Below are positions 1-6,222 of a stretch of DNA of 8,113 nucleotides, in pieces. The first letter of the stretch is position 1; every line of letters begins with the position of its first letter. The position numbers and the translations under genes are program-made. The notes under the pieces are model-generated. The model worked only from the letters and a program-made list of their open reading frames with translations, had not been told where the DNA came from and did no database searches. Location: the NCBI GenBank assembly GCA_900551635.1, contig URWQ01000050.1, positions 1-8,113 of the forward strand, given 5' to 3'. The stretch comes from an uncultured Collinsella sp. (lineage in GTDB: Bacteria; Actinomycetota; Coriobacteriia; Coriobacteriales; Coriobacteriaceae).

Positions 1-1
1 A

Positions 2-24
2 GGAGGCCACTTAATGTGGCCTCC
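2..24. other. Perfect 9-bp inverted repeat at the window edge
   Basis: GGAGGCCAC and GTGGCCTCC form a perfect 9-bp stem around the loop TTAAT. No T-tract follows on the + strand, so it is not a complete intrinsic terminator in that direction. It may be the hairpin of a terminator or attenuator belonging to a gene left of the window, whose other half is out of view. The structure is plain; the role is inferred. Confidence 0.4.
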
Positions 25-91
25 GTCGTGAGCAGGACTGTAGAGCAGGAAACTTAACCCCCACACCCCTCACGCGGCGGGCAAACTCGCC

Positions 92-120
92 TTGTGCTCT
101 ATCACGCTAAAGTGTATGAT
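92..120 (+). promoter_or_regulatory. Candidate sigma-70-type promoter of the amino-acid importer operon
   Basis: TTGTGC (92-97) and TATGAT (115-120) are separated by 17 bases, the preferred spacing. The -10 matches five of six consensus positions and the -35 matches the TTG half. The predicted start near 127 would leave a leader of about 50 bases before the ATG at 177. A weak hairpin (GGCGGG/CTCGCC, 76-91) touches the upstream edge. This is assigned by eye only. Confidence 0.45.
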
Positions 121-163
121 TCTGAACGTTACATGACTTACTTTACTTAACTAAAGTGCCACC

Positions 164-170
164 AAGGGGG
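164..170 (+). promoter_or_regulatory. Ribosome binding site deciding the 177 start
   Basis: AAGGGGG lies 6 bases before ATG 177. This favours ATG 177 over the in-frame GTG at 156, which lies upstream of the site, and over ATG 189, which is a little far from it. Confidence 0.6.
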
Positions 171-176
171 AATACC

Positions 177-1037
177 ATGAATACCGATATGTCTCGTCGT
201 CAGTTTGTTGGTCTAGCCGGCTCGTTTGCCACGGTGCTCGGCCTTGGTCTTGTCGGCTGCGGCGGTGGCGCCGGCAAGGGCTCCGCTGCTGGCTCTGCCG
301 CGGCCAAGGACGTGAAGGGCGCTGCGGAGTCCAAGAAGCTCGTGGTGGGCTTTGATAAGTCCTATCCTCCGTACGGCTTTGTGGGCGACGACGGCGAGTA
401 CACCGGCTTTGATCTCGATCTGGCCAAGGCTGTTGCCGACAAGCAGGGCTGGGAGGTCAAATACGAGGCCATCGACTGGGATGCCAAGGATACGCTGCTC
501 AACTCGGGTGCCATCAACTGCATCTGGAACGGCTTTACCATGGAGGGTCGCGAGGACGACTACACGTTCTCCGAGCCGTACATGCTCAACGAGCAGGTGC
601 TGGTGGTAAAGAAGGATGCAGACATCAAGAGCTGGGACGATCTTGCCGGCAAGACCGTGATTACCCAGACCGATTCCGCTGCGCAGGATGTGCTCGAGGG
701 TGACCAGAAGGATCTGGCGGCGACGTTTGCCACGCTCGACACGATCGGCGAGTACAACACGGCCTTTATGCAGCTCGAGAGCGGCGCGGTCGATGCCGTG
801 GCTTGCGACCTTTCGATTGCCCAGTATCAGCTTGCCGCCAAGCCCGATGCTTATACGCAGCTTGATGAGCCGCTGTCCAGCGAGCACTACGCCGTCGGCT
901 TTAAGAAGGGCGACACCAAGTCGGCCGACGCCGTGACCGAGTCGCTCAAGGCACTCTACGATGACGGTACGGTTAAGAATCTCTGCGACAAGTATTCAAG
1001 CTATGGTCTATCTTTCGATAATTGGGTGCTCAAGTAA
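177..1037 (+). CDS. Polar amino-acid ABC transporter substrate-binding lipoprotein (SBP_bac_3 type)
   Basis: Encodes 286 residues. It captures an amino acid outside the membrane and delivers it to the permease encoded next door. The N-terminus carries a twin-arginine motif (SRRQFVG, residues 6-12), a hydrophobic stretch, and a lipobox LVGC ending at Cys28, so export as a lipid-anchored protein, possibly through Tat, is expected. A Gly/Ala/Ser-rich tether (29-52) precedes the mature domain. Family 3 binding-protein hallmarks follow: the opening strand with YPPYGF (63-68), YTGFDLDLAKAV (75-86), and GFTMEGRED with Arg125, the position that typically holds the substrate carboxylate. Asp211, in ACDLSIAQY, is at the position that typically contacts the amino group. 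The exact substrate (glutamine, cystine, basic amino acids or other) cannot be read from the sequence. The stop overlaps the next start as TAATG, indicating one operon. Confidence 0.93.
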   Translation: MNTDMSRRQFVGLAGSFATVLGLGLVGCGGGAGKGSAAGSAAAKDVKGAAESKKLVVGFDKSYPPYGFVGDDGEYTGFDLDLAKAVADKQGWEVKYEAIDWDAKDTLLNSGAINCIWNGFTMEGREDDYTFSEPYMLNEQVLVVKKDADIKSWDDLAGKTVITQTDSAAQDVLEGDQKDLAATFATLDTIGEYNTAFMQLESGAVDAVACDLSIAQYQLAAKPDAYTQLDEPLSSEHYAVGFKKGDTKSADAVTESLKALYDDGTVKNLCDKYSSYGLSFDNWVLK

Positions 1038-1690
1038 TGTCTATTCAGGTCATGATGCAGATGCTTAGCCAGGGTTTCTTGGTCAGTTTGCAGTTGTTTG
1101 TGCTGACGCTGTTGGGGTCGATTCCGCTGGGAATTCCCGTGGCGTTTATGCGCATGAGCAAAATCGCGCCGCTTCGCTGGATTGCGCGCATCTACATTTC
1201 GGTCATGCGCGGTACGCCGCTCATGCTGCAGATGTTTGCCATCTACTTTGCCCCGTACTACGTGTTTGGCATTTCGCTCACGCCCGATTCCAAGTGGACG
1301 GCGTGCGTCGTGGCGTTCATCATCAACTACGCCGGTTACTTTGCCGAGATCTATCGCTCGGGCTTGCAGTCCATTCCGCGCGGTCAATACGAGGCTGCCG
1401 AGGTGCTGGGCTATTCGCGCATGCAGACGTTTCTGTATATCGTGATGCCGCAGGTTGCCAAGCGCATTTTGCCGGCGATGGGCAACGAGATCATCACGCT
1501 GGTCAAGGATACGTCGCTGGCGTTTGCCATCGGCGTGGGCGAGATGTTCTCGACGGCCAAGGCGCTGGTCGCCTCGCAGGTGAGCATGGTGCCGTTTGCG
1601 ATCGCGGCGCTGATTTACTGGGTCTTTAACTTTGTGGTCGAGATGCTGCTGGGCGCCGCCGAAAAGAAGCTGGACTATTATCATGACTAA
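1037..1690 (+). CDS. Amino-acid ABC transporter permease (HisM/GlnP type)
   Basis: Encodes 217 residues, the usual size for the polar amino-acid permease family. It forms the membrane channel of the importer. ATG 1037 is chosen over an upstream in-frame TTG at 1022 because it overlaps the binding-protein stop by one base (TAATG), a usual arrangement for coupled translation. Hydrophobic segments lie around residues 14-38, 65-80, 88-106 and 190-210. RGTPLMLQ (58-65) is the family's conserved segment. The cytoplasmic EAA loop, which docks on the ATPase, is seen at about 109-131, with EAA at 119-121 and the Gly at 125. The last eight bases overlap the ATPase reading frame. The fold and role are firm, the substrate is not. 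Confidence 0.93.
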   Translation: MSIQVMMQMLSQGFLVSLQLFVLTLLGSIPLGIPVAFMRMSKIAPLRWIARIYISVMRGTPLMLQMFAIYFAPYYVFGISLTPDSKWTACVVAFIINYAGYFAEIYRSGLQSIPRGQYEAAEVLGYSRMQTFLYIVMPQVAKRILPAMGNEIITLVKDTSLAFAIGVGEMFSTAKALVASQVSMVPFAIAALIYWVFNFVVEMLLGAAEKKLDYYHD

Positions 1691-2447
1691 CTCGGTGATG
1701 AAAATCGAAAGCGCTCGCAAGGCGTTTGGCGGCAATGAGGTGCTCAAGGATATCTCGCTCAAGGTAAAGCGTGGCGAGGTCGTGGCGATTATCGGGCCTT
1801 CGGGTGGCGGTAAGTCCACGCTGCTGCGCTGCGCCACGCTGCTCGAGACGCTCGACGGTGGATCGCTCTCGTTTGGCGACCTTGCCGTCGCGACGGATGC
1901 GGGTTCGGGCGCGGTGTACGCAAAGGGCGATGTTCCTAAACAGGCGCGCTCGCGGTTTGGTCTGGTGTTTCAGAACTACAATCTGTTCCCGCACTATACC
2001 GTGATGAAAAACATCACCGATGCTCCGATTCGCGTGCTCAAGCGTCCGCGCGAGCAGGCAGAGGCACGTGCATGCGAGTTGATCGCGCAGATGGGGCTTA
2101 CGGGCAACGAGAACAAGGTTCCTTGTGAGCTTTCGGGCGGTCAGCAGCAGCGCGTGAGTATTGCCCGCGCCCTAGCGCTCGACCCGGAGATCCTGTTCTT
2201 TGACGAGCCGACCTCGGCACTCGATCCCGAGCTGACGGCCGAGGTGCTGCATGTCATTAAAGACCTTGCCGCGCAGAATATGACGATGGTAATCGTGACC
2301 CACGCGATGCAGTTTGCGCGCGATGTTGCCGACCGCGTGGTCTTTATGGATGGCGGCCGCATTGTCGAGGAGGGTCCTGCCGAGCAGGTCATCGACCATC
2401 CGCGTGAGCAGCGCACCCGTGAGTTCTTGAGCCGTATCGAGGGATAG
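1683..2447 (+). CDS. Amino-acid ABC transporter ATP-binding protein (GlnQ/HisP type)
   Basis: Encodes 254 residues that power the importer by ATP hydrolysis on the cytoplasmic face. All ABC motifs are present in order: Walker A GPSGGGKST (38-46), Q-loop Gln97 in LVFQNYNLFPH, signature LSGGQQQ (150-156), Walker B ILFFDEP (170-176), D-loop SALDPE (178-183) and switch His207 in VIVTHAMQ. The middle Gly of Walker A replaces the more common Ser or Ala, a tolerated variation. About 45 residues separate Walker A from the Q-loop, somewhat longer than usual in GlnQ proteins because of an extra acidic/Gly-rich stretch near 68-86. ATG 1683 overlaps the permease end by 8 bases; ATG 1698 is an alternative, since neither has a strong ribosome binding site, and translation probably depends on coupling. 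Confidence 0.93.
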   Translation: MTNSVMKIESARKAFGGNEVLKDISLKVKRGEVVAIIGPSGGGKSTLLRCATLLETLDGGSLSFGDLAVATDAGSGAVYAKGDVPKQARSRFGLVFQNYNLFPHYTVMKNITDAPIRVLKRPREQAEARACELIAQMGLTGNENKVPCELSGGQQQRVSIARALALDPEILFFDEPTSALDPELTAEVLHVIKDLAAQNMTMVIVTHAMQFARDVADRVVFMDGGRIVEEGPAEQVIDHPREQRTREFLSRIEG

Positions 2448-2483
2448 GCTCAGGTATTTACTCAACTATTAATTGAGGCGAAT

Positions 2484-2517
2484 CCGCCGCAGGTCTTACG
2501 GTCTGTGGCGGCTTTTT
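2484..2517 (+). terminator. Intrinsic terminator of the importer operon
   Basis: CCGCCGCAG (2484-2492) pairs with CTGTGGCGG (2503-2511) through nine pairs including one G-U, around an 8-10 base loop. A run of five T follows (2513-2517). It lies 37 bases after the ATPase stop and closes the three-gene unit. Confidence 0.85.
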
Positions 2518-2554
2518 GTTTGCATCGACGGGATTCAATAATCGCCTCACAAGC

Positions 2555-2583
2555 TTGTCTCTTCCTCTCGCCGCCTGTATTCA
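2555..2583 (+). promoter_or_regulatory. Weak candidate promoter for the EF-G-like gene
   Basis: TTGTCT (2555-2560) and TATTCA (2578-2583) are 17 bases apart. The -35 is fair and the -10 is poor. A start near 2590 would give a leader of about 165 bases. It is offered because the terminator at 2517 implies that the downstream gene needs its own promoter. Confidence 0.3.
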
Positions 2584-2589
2584 TACGTG

Positions 2590-2745
2590 CGCCGAAAGGT
2601 ATGCATGGACAGCCGCCCGTGAGGGTAGGGTGGTGGCATAGGACATTTGGAGGGTGAGTCGGCTCGGCTGCCGACCATGCTGCTCCCGGGATGGCACCGA
2701 CCGCGAACTCTCCCCGTTGGCGTCGCGCATTGCGCGCGGCCCTGC
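2590..2745 (+). other. Possible structured 5' leader of the EF-G-like gene
   Basis: There is no convincing gene in this stretch. It contains a G-run cluster (2623-2636: GGG, GGG, GG, GG separated by one or two bases) compatible with a two-tier G-quadruplex. It also has a 6-bp hairpin GTCGGC/GCCGAC (2658-2675) and a 5-bp hairpin CGCGC/GCGCG with a three-base loop (2724-2736), which ends ten bases before the ribosome binding site. These may only reflect high GC, but the length and position suit post-transcriptional control. No known riboswitch class is recognised. Confidence 0.3.
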
Positions 2746-2753
2746 AAGGAGGT
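2746..2753 (+). promoter_or_regulatory. Strong ribosome binding site for the EF-G-like gene
   Basis: AAGGAGGT is a full Shine-Dalgarno match four bases before ATG 2758. It decides the start in favour of 2758 over the in-frame TTG at 2647. Confidence 0.85.
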
Positions 2754-2757
2754 CATC

Positions 2758-4833
2758 ATGGGTGCTCCCAAGACCGGTAACGTAAGGAACGTGGTGCTCG
2801 TAGGCCAAGGCGGGGTGGGCAAGACTTCACTCGCCGAGGCCATGCTCCACCTTTCCGGCAAGACCGCCCGCCTGGGCGGCCACGACGGCACCAAGCCCAC
2901 GCTCGACTATGACCCCGAAGAGGTCAAGCGTGCATTTTCCATCTCGACGACCATCGCGCCGATCGACTGGAAGGGCGCGCGCATCAATGTGCTCGATGCC
3001 CCGTGCTACCCCGATTTTATCGGCGACGCCTTTGCCGCGATGAGCGTCTGCGAGACGGCTCTGTTTGTGGTCGACGCCGAGGCCGGCCCGCAGCCTACGA
3101 CGGTTAAGCTCTGGTATGCCGCCGAGGACCTGCGACTGGCGCGTGCGGTGTTCGTAAACCGCCTGTCGCGCTCCGAGGCCAGCTTTGCGACCACGATGGA
3201 CCTGCTGCAAGAGCGCTTTGGCACGCGCCTGGGCGCCGTGACCCTTCCCTGGGGCGAGGGCGAGGACTTTGACGGCATCATCGACCTGGTGCGCATGAAG
3301 GCGCGCCATTGCAACGGCACCGAAGCCGTTGAGTCGGAGATTCCCGAGGAGTATCGTGCCCAGGCCGAGGAAGCCCATGACCATCTGTGCGAGCTGGTGG
3401 CCGAGGCTGACGATGAACTGATGATGAAGTACTTGGAAGGCGAGGAGACGCTGACGCAGGAGGAGCTTGAAGGCCTGCTGTCGAAGGCGATCGCCGAGCG
3501 CATCTTTGTGCCGGTCTTTGCGGGCGATTGCATTAAGGAGCAGGGCGTCAACTCGCTGATGGACGACATCGCCACATACTTCCCGGCGCCGACCGACTAC
3601 GGCGAGATGCCGCTTATCGACGGCGATTCGCTCAAGATTTCAAGCGACGATGATCGTCCGGTGGCGTTTGTGTTTAAGACCCTGGCCGATCCGCAGCAGG
3701 GTCGCATCAGCTTTATTAAGGTGCTGACGGGTACGCTTGAGCCGGGCCTTGAGCTGGTCAACGCGCGCACGCGCAAGGGCGACCGTCTGGCTCACCTGTA
3801 TGTGATGTGCGGCCGCGACATGACCGAGGTCGGTCACGCCTATGCCGGCGACATTATCGTGGCACCCAAGCTGGCGGCCGAGACGGGCGATACGCTCTCG
3901 ATTACCGGCAAGGTCGAGGCTGCGGCGTTTAAGTTCCCCAACTCGCAGTACCGCATCGCCATCGAGGCCGAGAATCGCGGCGACGAAGAGAAGCTCTACA
4001 CGTTTATCGAGAAGGCCTGCAAGGCCGATCCGACCATGAGCATCGATCGTGACGAGGAGACGGGCCAGACCATTATCTCCGCCGTTGGTGAGGCGCAGGT
4101 TTCGGTGCTGCTCAACCGTTTGGAGGATCGCACCAAGGTCGTGGCCAAGAGCGTGCCGATCCGCATTCCGTATCGCGAGACCATTCGCCGTACGGCAAGC
4201 GCGCAGGGCCGCCACAAGAAACAGACTGGCGGTGCCGGTCAGTATGGCGACTGCTGGCTGCGCGTTGAGCCGCTCATTGGGCCCGACGGCACGAGCGATG
4301 GCTATGAGTTTGTAGACGAGGTCGTGGGTGGCCGCATCCCGCGCTCGCTCATCCCCGCCGTGGACAAGGGTGTCCAGGAGACCATGAAGGACGGCATCAT
4401 TGCCGGCTACCCGCTCACGGGCATTCGCGTGGCTGTGTACGACGGCTCGTATCACAGCGTCGACTCCAACGAGATGGCGTTCCGCGCGGCGGCTCGCATC
4501 GGCCTGCGCAAGGCGTGCGCCGATGCCGACCCGGTGGTGCTGGAGCCCATCGAGGAAATCACGGTGACTATTCCCGAAAGCTACGCCGGCGCTGTGATGG
4601 GCGACATCTCGGCATCGCGCGGTCGCGTGACGGGTATGGAGACCGATGAGCGCGGCGACACCGTGGTCATTGCCCAGGCGCCGCTGGCAGAGCTGACGGA
4701 TTATTCGACGCGCCTGCGCTCTATCACGCGCGGCACGGGTGACTTTACCATGAAGCCCGCTGGCTACGAGCAGGTTCCCTACGATGTTCAGGCCAAGCTG
4801 GTCGAGCGCTATGAGGAGGGCCGCGCCAAGTAG
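2758..4833 (+). CDS. EF-G-like translational GTPase paralogue with non-canonical G motifs
   Basis: Encodes 691 residues, the length of elongation factor G, with all its domains: G domain (about 8-290), domain II (about 300-385), III (about 390-475), IV (about 480-590, with GRHKKQTGGAGQYGD at 484-498) and V (about 595-680). EF-G moves tRNA and mRNA through the ribosome. The P-loop GQGGVGKT (16-23) is intact. G3, normally DTPGH, reads DAPCY (80-84), so the catalytic His position is Tyr and the Gly is Cys. G4, normally NKxD, reads NRLS (134-137), losing the Asp that reads guanine. Switch I, normally RGITI, reads RAFSI (58-62). This is therefore probably not the main EF-G but the EF-G-like/EF-G2 type found in many actinobacteria, whose cellular role is poorly settled. 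Reduced or altered nucleotide hydrolysis is inferred. It is a single-gene unit with its own terminator. Confidence 0.85.
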   Translation: MGAPKTGNVRNVVLVGQGGVGKTSLAEAMLHLSGKTARLGGHDGTKPTLDYDPEEVKRAFSISTTIAPIDWKGARINVLDAPCYPDFIGDAFAAMSVCETALFVVDAEAGPQPTTVKLWYAAEDLRLARAVFVNRLSRSEASFATTMDLLQERFGTRLGAVTLPWGEGEDFDGIIDLVRMKARHCNGTEAVESEIPEEYRAQAEEAHDHLCELVAEADDELMMKYLEGEETLTQEELEGLLSKAIAERIFVPVFAGDCIKEQGVNSLMDDIATYFPAPTDYGEMPLIDGDSLKISSDDDRPVAFVFKTLADPQQGRISFIKVLTGTLEPGLELVNARTRKGDRLAHLYVMCGRDMTEVGHAYAGDIIVAPKLAAETGDTLSITGKVEAAAFKFPNSQYRIAIEAENRGDEEKLYTFIEKACKADPTMSIDRDEETGQTIISAVGEAQVSVLLNRLEDRTKVVAKSVPIRIPYRETIRRTASAQGRHKKQTGGAGQYGDCWLRVEPLIGPDGTSDGYEFVDEVVGGRIPRSLIPAVDKGVQETMKDGIIAGYPLTGIRVAVYDGSYHSVDSNEMAFRAAARIGLRKACADADPVVLEPIEEITVTIPESYAGAVMGDISASRGRVTGMETDERGDTVVIAQAPLAELTDYSTRLRSITRGTGDFTMKPAGYEQVPYDVQAKLVERYEEGRAK

Positions 4834-4866
4834 CGTGTGGTTTTGCCTGCAATGTGGACGCTGACG

Positions 4867-4903
4867 AAAAGGCCGCCCTGGGTAATCCAGGGCGGCCTTT
4901 TTT
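4867..4903. terminator. Strong, probably bidirectional intrinsic terminator
   Basis: AAAAGGCCGCCCTGG (4867-4881) pairs perfectly over 15 bp with its complement at 4887-4901 around the loop GTAAT. Six T end the + strand side (4898-4903) and four A on the left give a T-tract for the - strand. It sits between convergent genes ending at 4833 (+) and 4963 (-), so it can serve both. Confidence 0.9.
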
Positions 4904-4910
4904 GATCCCA

Positions 4911-4946
4911 TGGGGACGGAGGAAAACGAATCATTTTTGGGTTACG
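4911..4946. repeat. Possible REP-like intergenic remnant
   Basis: GGGGACGGAGGAAAACG followed by ATCATTTTTGGG resembles one arm of the short GGGGAC-containing palindromic repeats that recur between genes in many bacteria, often linked to REP-associated transposases. No matching second arm is seen here. The idea is recalled from general experience and not shown by a second copy in the window, although the stretch at 6117-6151 read on the other strand has a similar GGGAC plus ATTTTGG composition. Confidence 0.22.
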
Positions 4947-4962
4947 GGCGGTGCGGTCGGCA

Positions 4963-5946
4963 CTAGTCTCCGGATGCCTGGTTGCGGCCGGTGGCGTAGT
5001 CGATCTGCACGTGCGGCTGCAGGTTGTAGCAGTACACGTGGAAGCAGAGGGTCTTGCCGTGGTCCTCGACCGATTGCGCCTCAAGGCGCACGCCGCGGCA
5101 GACAAGTTCCTCTTCGTTATACATGGGTGTGACGCGATAGAGCACGTGGTTGCCCGTCTCGCGGATGTAGCCGAGAATCTGCTCCTCAAACGGCAGCATG
5201 CCTGTCTCGTTGAGATAACGCGTGCCGGTGAGGAGATTCTTGCGGTTGGCGTTTTCGCCGCAGAGCGACCAGGCGATGAGATGGCAGCGGTTGTAGAGGC
5301 TCTGGCCCGGAATAAAGTCGTAGCGCTGCTGGCGCCATCCAGCGGGATGGATACGCGAGATATCGCCGCGCTCGCCTTGACCGAGTGATTCGGGGCCCAC
5401 GCAGGCGAGCGCTTTGCGGGTGCGGCCCAGGCTGTCAAGCTTGGAGAACTTCTTAAAGCAACCCTCTTCTGTAGCGCGCTCGTATTCATCGAGCGTGAAT
5501 GATGGTGTGCCGAGCGGGTGCGTGCTGTCGGCGCGCAGGGCAACGTAGGGGTTGCCGGCGTAGTCGGGAATGCTGCTGAGATAAACACCGCGGGCGCGGT
5601 TGAGGTCGGGGTTTTCGACCTCGTCGATGGGGGTGGCGGCGCTGTCCGCGGAAGCGCCGTCGCCGGTGTCGGTTGTGGCGGAATCGGAGCCATCGCCAGA
5701 GTCCTGGCTGTTTTGAGGGTCCGGGGAGCTCGCCGTTCCTGATTCGAGCCGATCGACCAGGTCCGCCTCGTCGTCGGTGCGGCTGGGACTTTCGTTTTGT
5801 TTTTCGGCCAGAGCTGCCGCCTGTTCATCACTTTGCGGCGACAACAACTTGGGCGCTCCGTCGAGCGACCCTGTGAACAGCGCAAACCCCAGCACCACGG
5901 CGGCGCCGATGGAAAGTACTTGCTTGTAGGCGGACTTGCGCGACAT
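4963..5946 (-). CDS. Secreted or membrane-anchored DNA/RNA non-specific endonuclease
   Basis: Encodes 327 residues. A basic N-terminus (MSRKSAYK) and a hydrophobic segment (about 9-27) form a signal peptide or an anchor; there is no lipobox. Residues about 38-111 are a low-complexity Asp/Ser/Glu/Ala-rich linker. The C-terminal half (about 115-320) is the beta-beta-alpha-metal nuclease fold of the EndA/Spd1 group (Endonuclease_NS_2 type). LYNRCHLIAWSL (217-228) holds the catalytic His222 in an NRCH variant of the DRGH motif. ENANRKNLLTGTRYLN (231-246) carries Asn237, the probable metal ligand. GMLPFE (249-254) and the ETGNHVLYRVTP strand follow. Such enzymes cut extracellular nucleic acid for nutrition, DNA uptake or escape from DNA traps; which one applies here is unknown. 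AGGAG five bases upstream supports the ATG. The gene is monocistronic and convergent with the EF-G-like gene. Confidence 0.88.
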   Translation of the reverse strand: MSRKSAYKQVLSIGAAVVLGFALFTGSLDGAPKLLSPQSDEQAAALAEKQNESPSRTDDEADLVDRLESGTASSPDPQNSQDSGDGSDSATTDTGDGASADSAATPIDEVENPDLNRARGVYLSSIPDYAGNPYVALRADSTHPLGTPSFTLDEYERATEEGCFKKFSKLDSLGRTRKALACVGPESLGQGERGDISRIHPAGWRQQRYDFIPGQSLYNRCHLIAWSLCGENANRKNLLTGTRYLNETGMLPFEEQILGYIRETGNHVLYRVTPMYNEEELVCRGVRLEAQSVEDHGKTLCFHVYCYNLQPHVQIDYATGRNQASGD

Positions 5947-5951
5947 TGCGG

Positions 5952-5985
5952 CTCCTGGATGGACGGTTGGGAATCTACCAGTCTA
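5952..5985 (-). promoter_or_regulatory. Ribosome binding site and candidate extended -10 promoter of the nuclease gene
   Basis: Read on the - strand, AGGAG (5952-5956) is five bases before the ATG. Farther upstream TGCTAGACT has its TAGACT box at 5980-5985 with a TG extension. No good -35 is seen. The predicted start near 5973 would leave a leader of about 27 bases. The ribosome binding site is convincing, the promoter less so. Confidence 0.4.
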
Positions 5986-6086
5986 GCAGGAGCCGGCAGG
6001 GGCCGTTCTGTCGAACAAATACTCAAGATTTGGGATAGACGCTACTGATTCATTTGCCTCATATGGAGCTGCGGTGGTTGTGTATG

Positions 6087-6151
6087 TGGGGCTATTTTGC
6101 GTTTCCCCAGATAAAACCCGCCAAAATAAACCTGTCCCTTTTTGGCAGGTT
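6087..6151. repeat. Cluster of imperfect REP-like palindromes
   Basis: Three inverted repeats interlock: TGGGG (6087-6091) with CCCCA (6105-6109); TATTTTGCG (6093-6101) with CGCCAAAATA (6119-6128), one base unpaired; and AACCTG (6129-6134) with CAGGTT (6146-6151), which extends through CC/GG with one bulged T. The dense, nested symmetry without coding potential resembles REP or BIME-like intergenic elements. From 5986 to 6086 nothing else is evident. Confidence 0.35.
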
Positions 6152-6178
6152 AATCGGGGGACTATTTCACCGCAACTT

Positions 6179-6220
6179 AGGGCACGGTTAGGGAGTGTGC
6201 ACCTTAAAGAGTGGTGCCCT
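6179..6220. repeat. Nested hairpin beside the motif array
   Basis: AGGGCAC (6179-6185) is complementary to GTGCCCT (6214-6220). Inside and competing with it, GCACC (6199-6203) pairs with GGTGC (6213-6217) around a loop containing TTAAAGAG, a one-mismatch version of the array motif. The two folds are mutually exclusive. Function unknown. Confidence 0.35.
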
Positions 6221-6222
6221 TG

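Noticed and set aside
1001..1837. 278-codon - strand frame opposite the permease
   Set aside because: It is Arg/His-rich antisense shadow of a well-supported permease.
2627..2710. T-box-like fragments (AGGGTGG at 2627-2633; GGGATGGCACCG at 2688-2699)
   Set aside because: The consensus is interrupted, no specifier stem or antiterminator/terminator pair is seen, and the downstream gene is not of the amino-acid or tRNA-charging type. A covariance search would settle it.
2647..2757. N-terminal extension of the EF-G-like protein from TTG 2647
   Set aside because: It adds 37 residues unlike EF-G N-termini and lacks a ribosome binding site; AAGGAGGT sits right before ATG 2758.
3640..4911. 423-codon open frame on the - strand opposite the EF-G-like gene
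   Set aside because: The translation is rich in His, Arg and Ala without recognisable domains, and it is fully antisense to a gene with clear family motifs. Long antisense frames are expected in GC-rich coding DNA.
4809..6026. 405-codon open frame on the - strand overlapping the nuclease in another frame
   Set aside because: It is Pro/Ser/Thr/Arg-rich with no motif, while the overlapping frame carries the nuclease active site and a good ribosome binding site.
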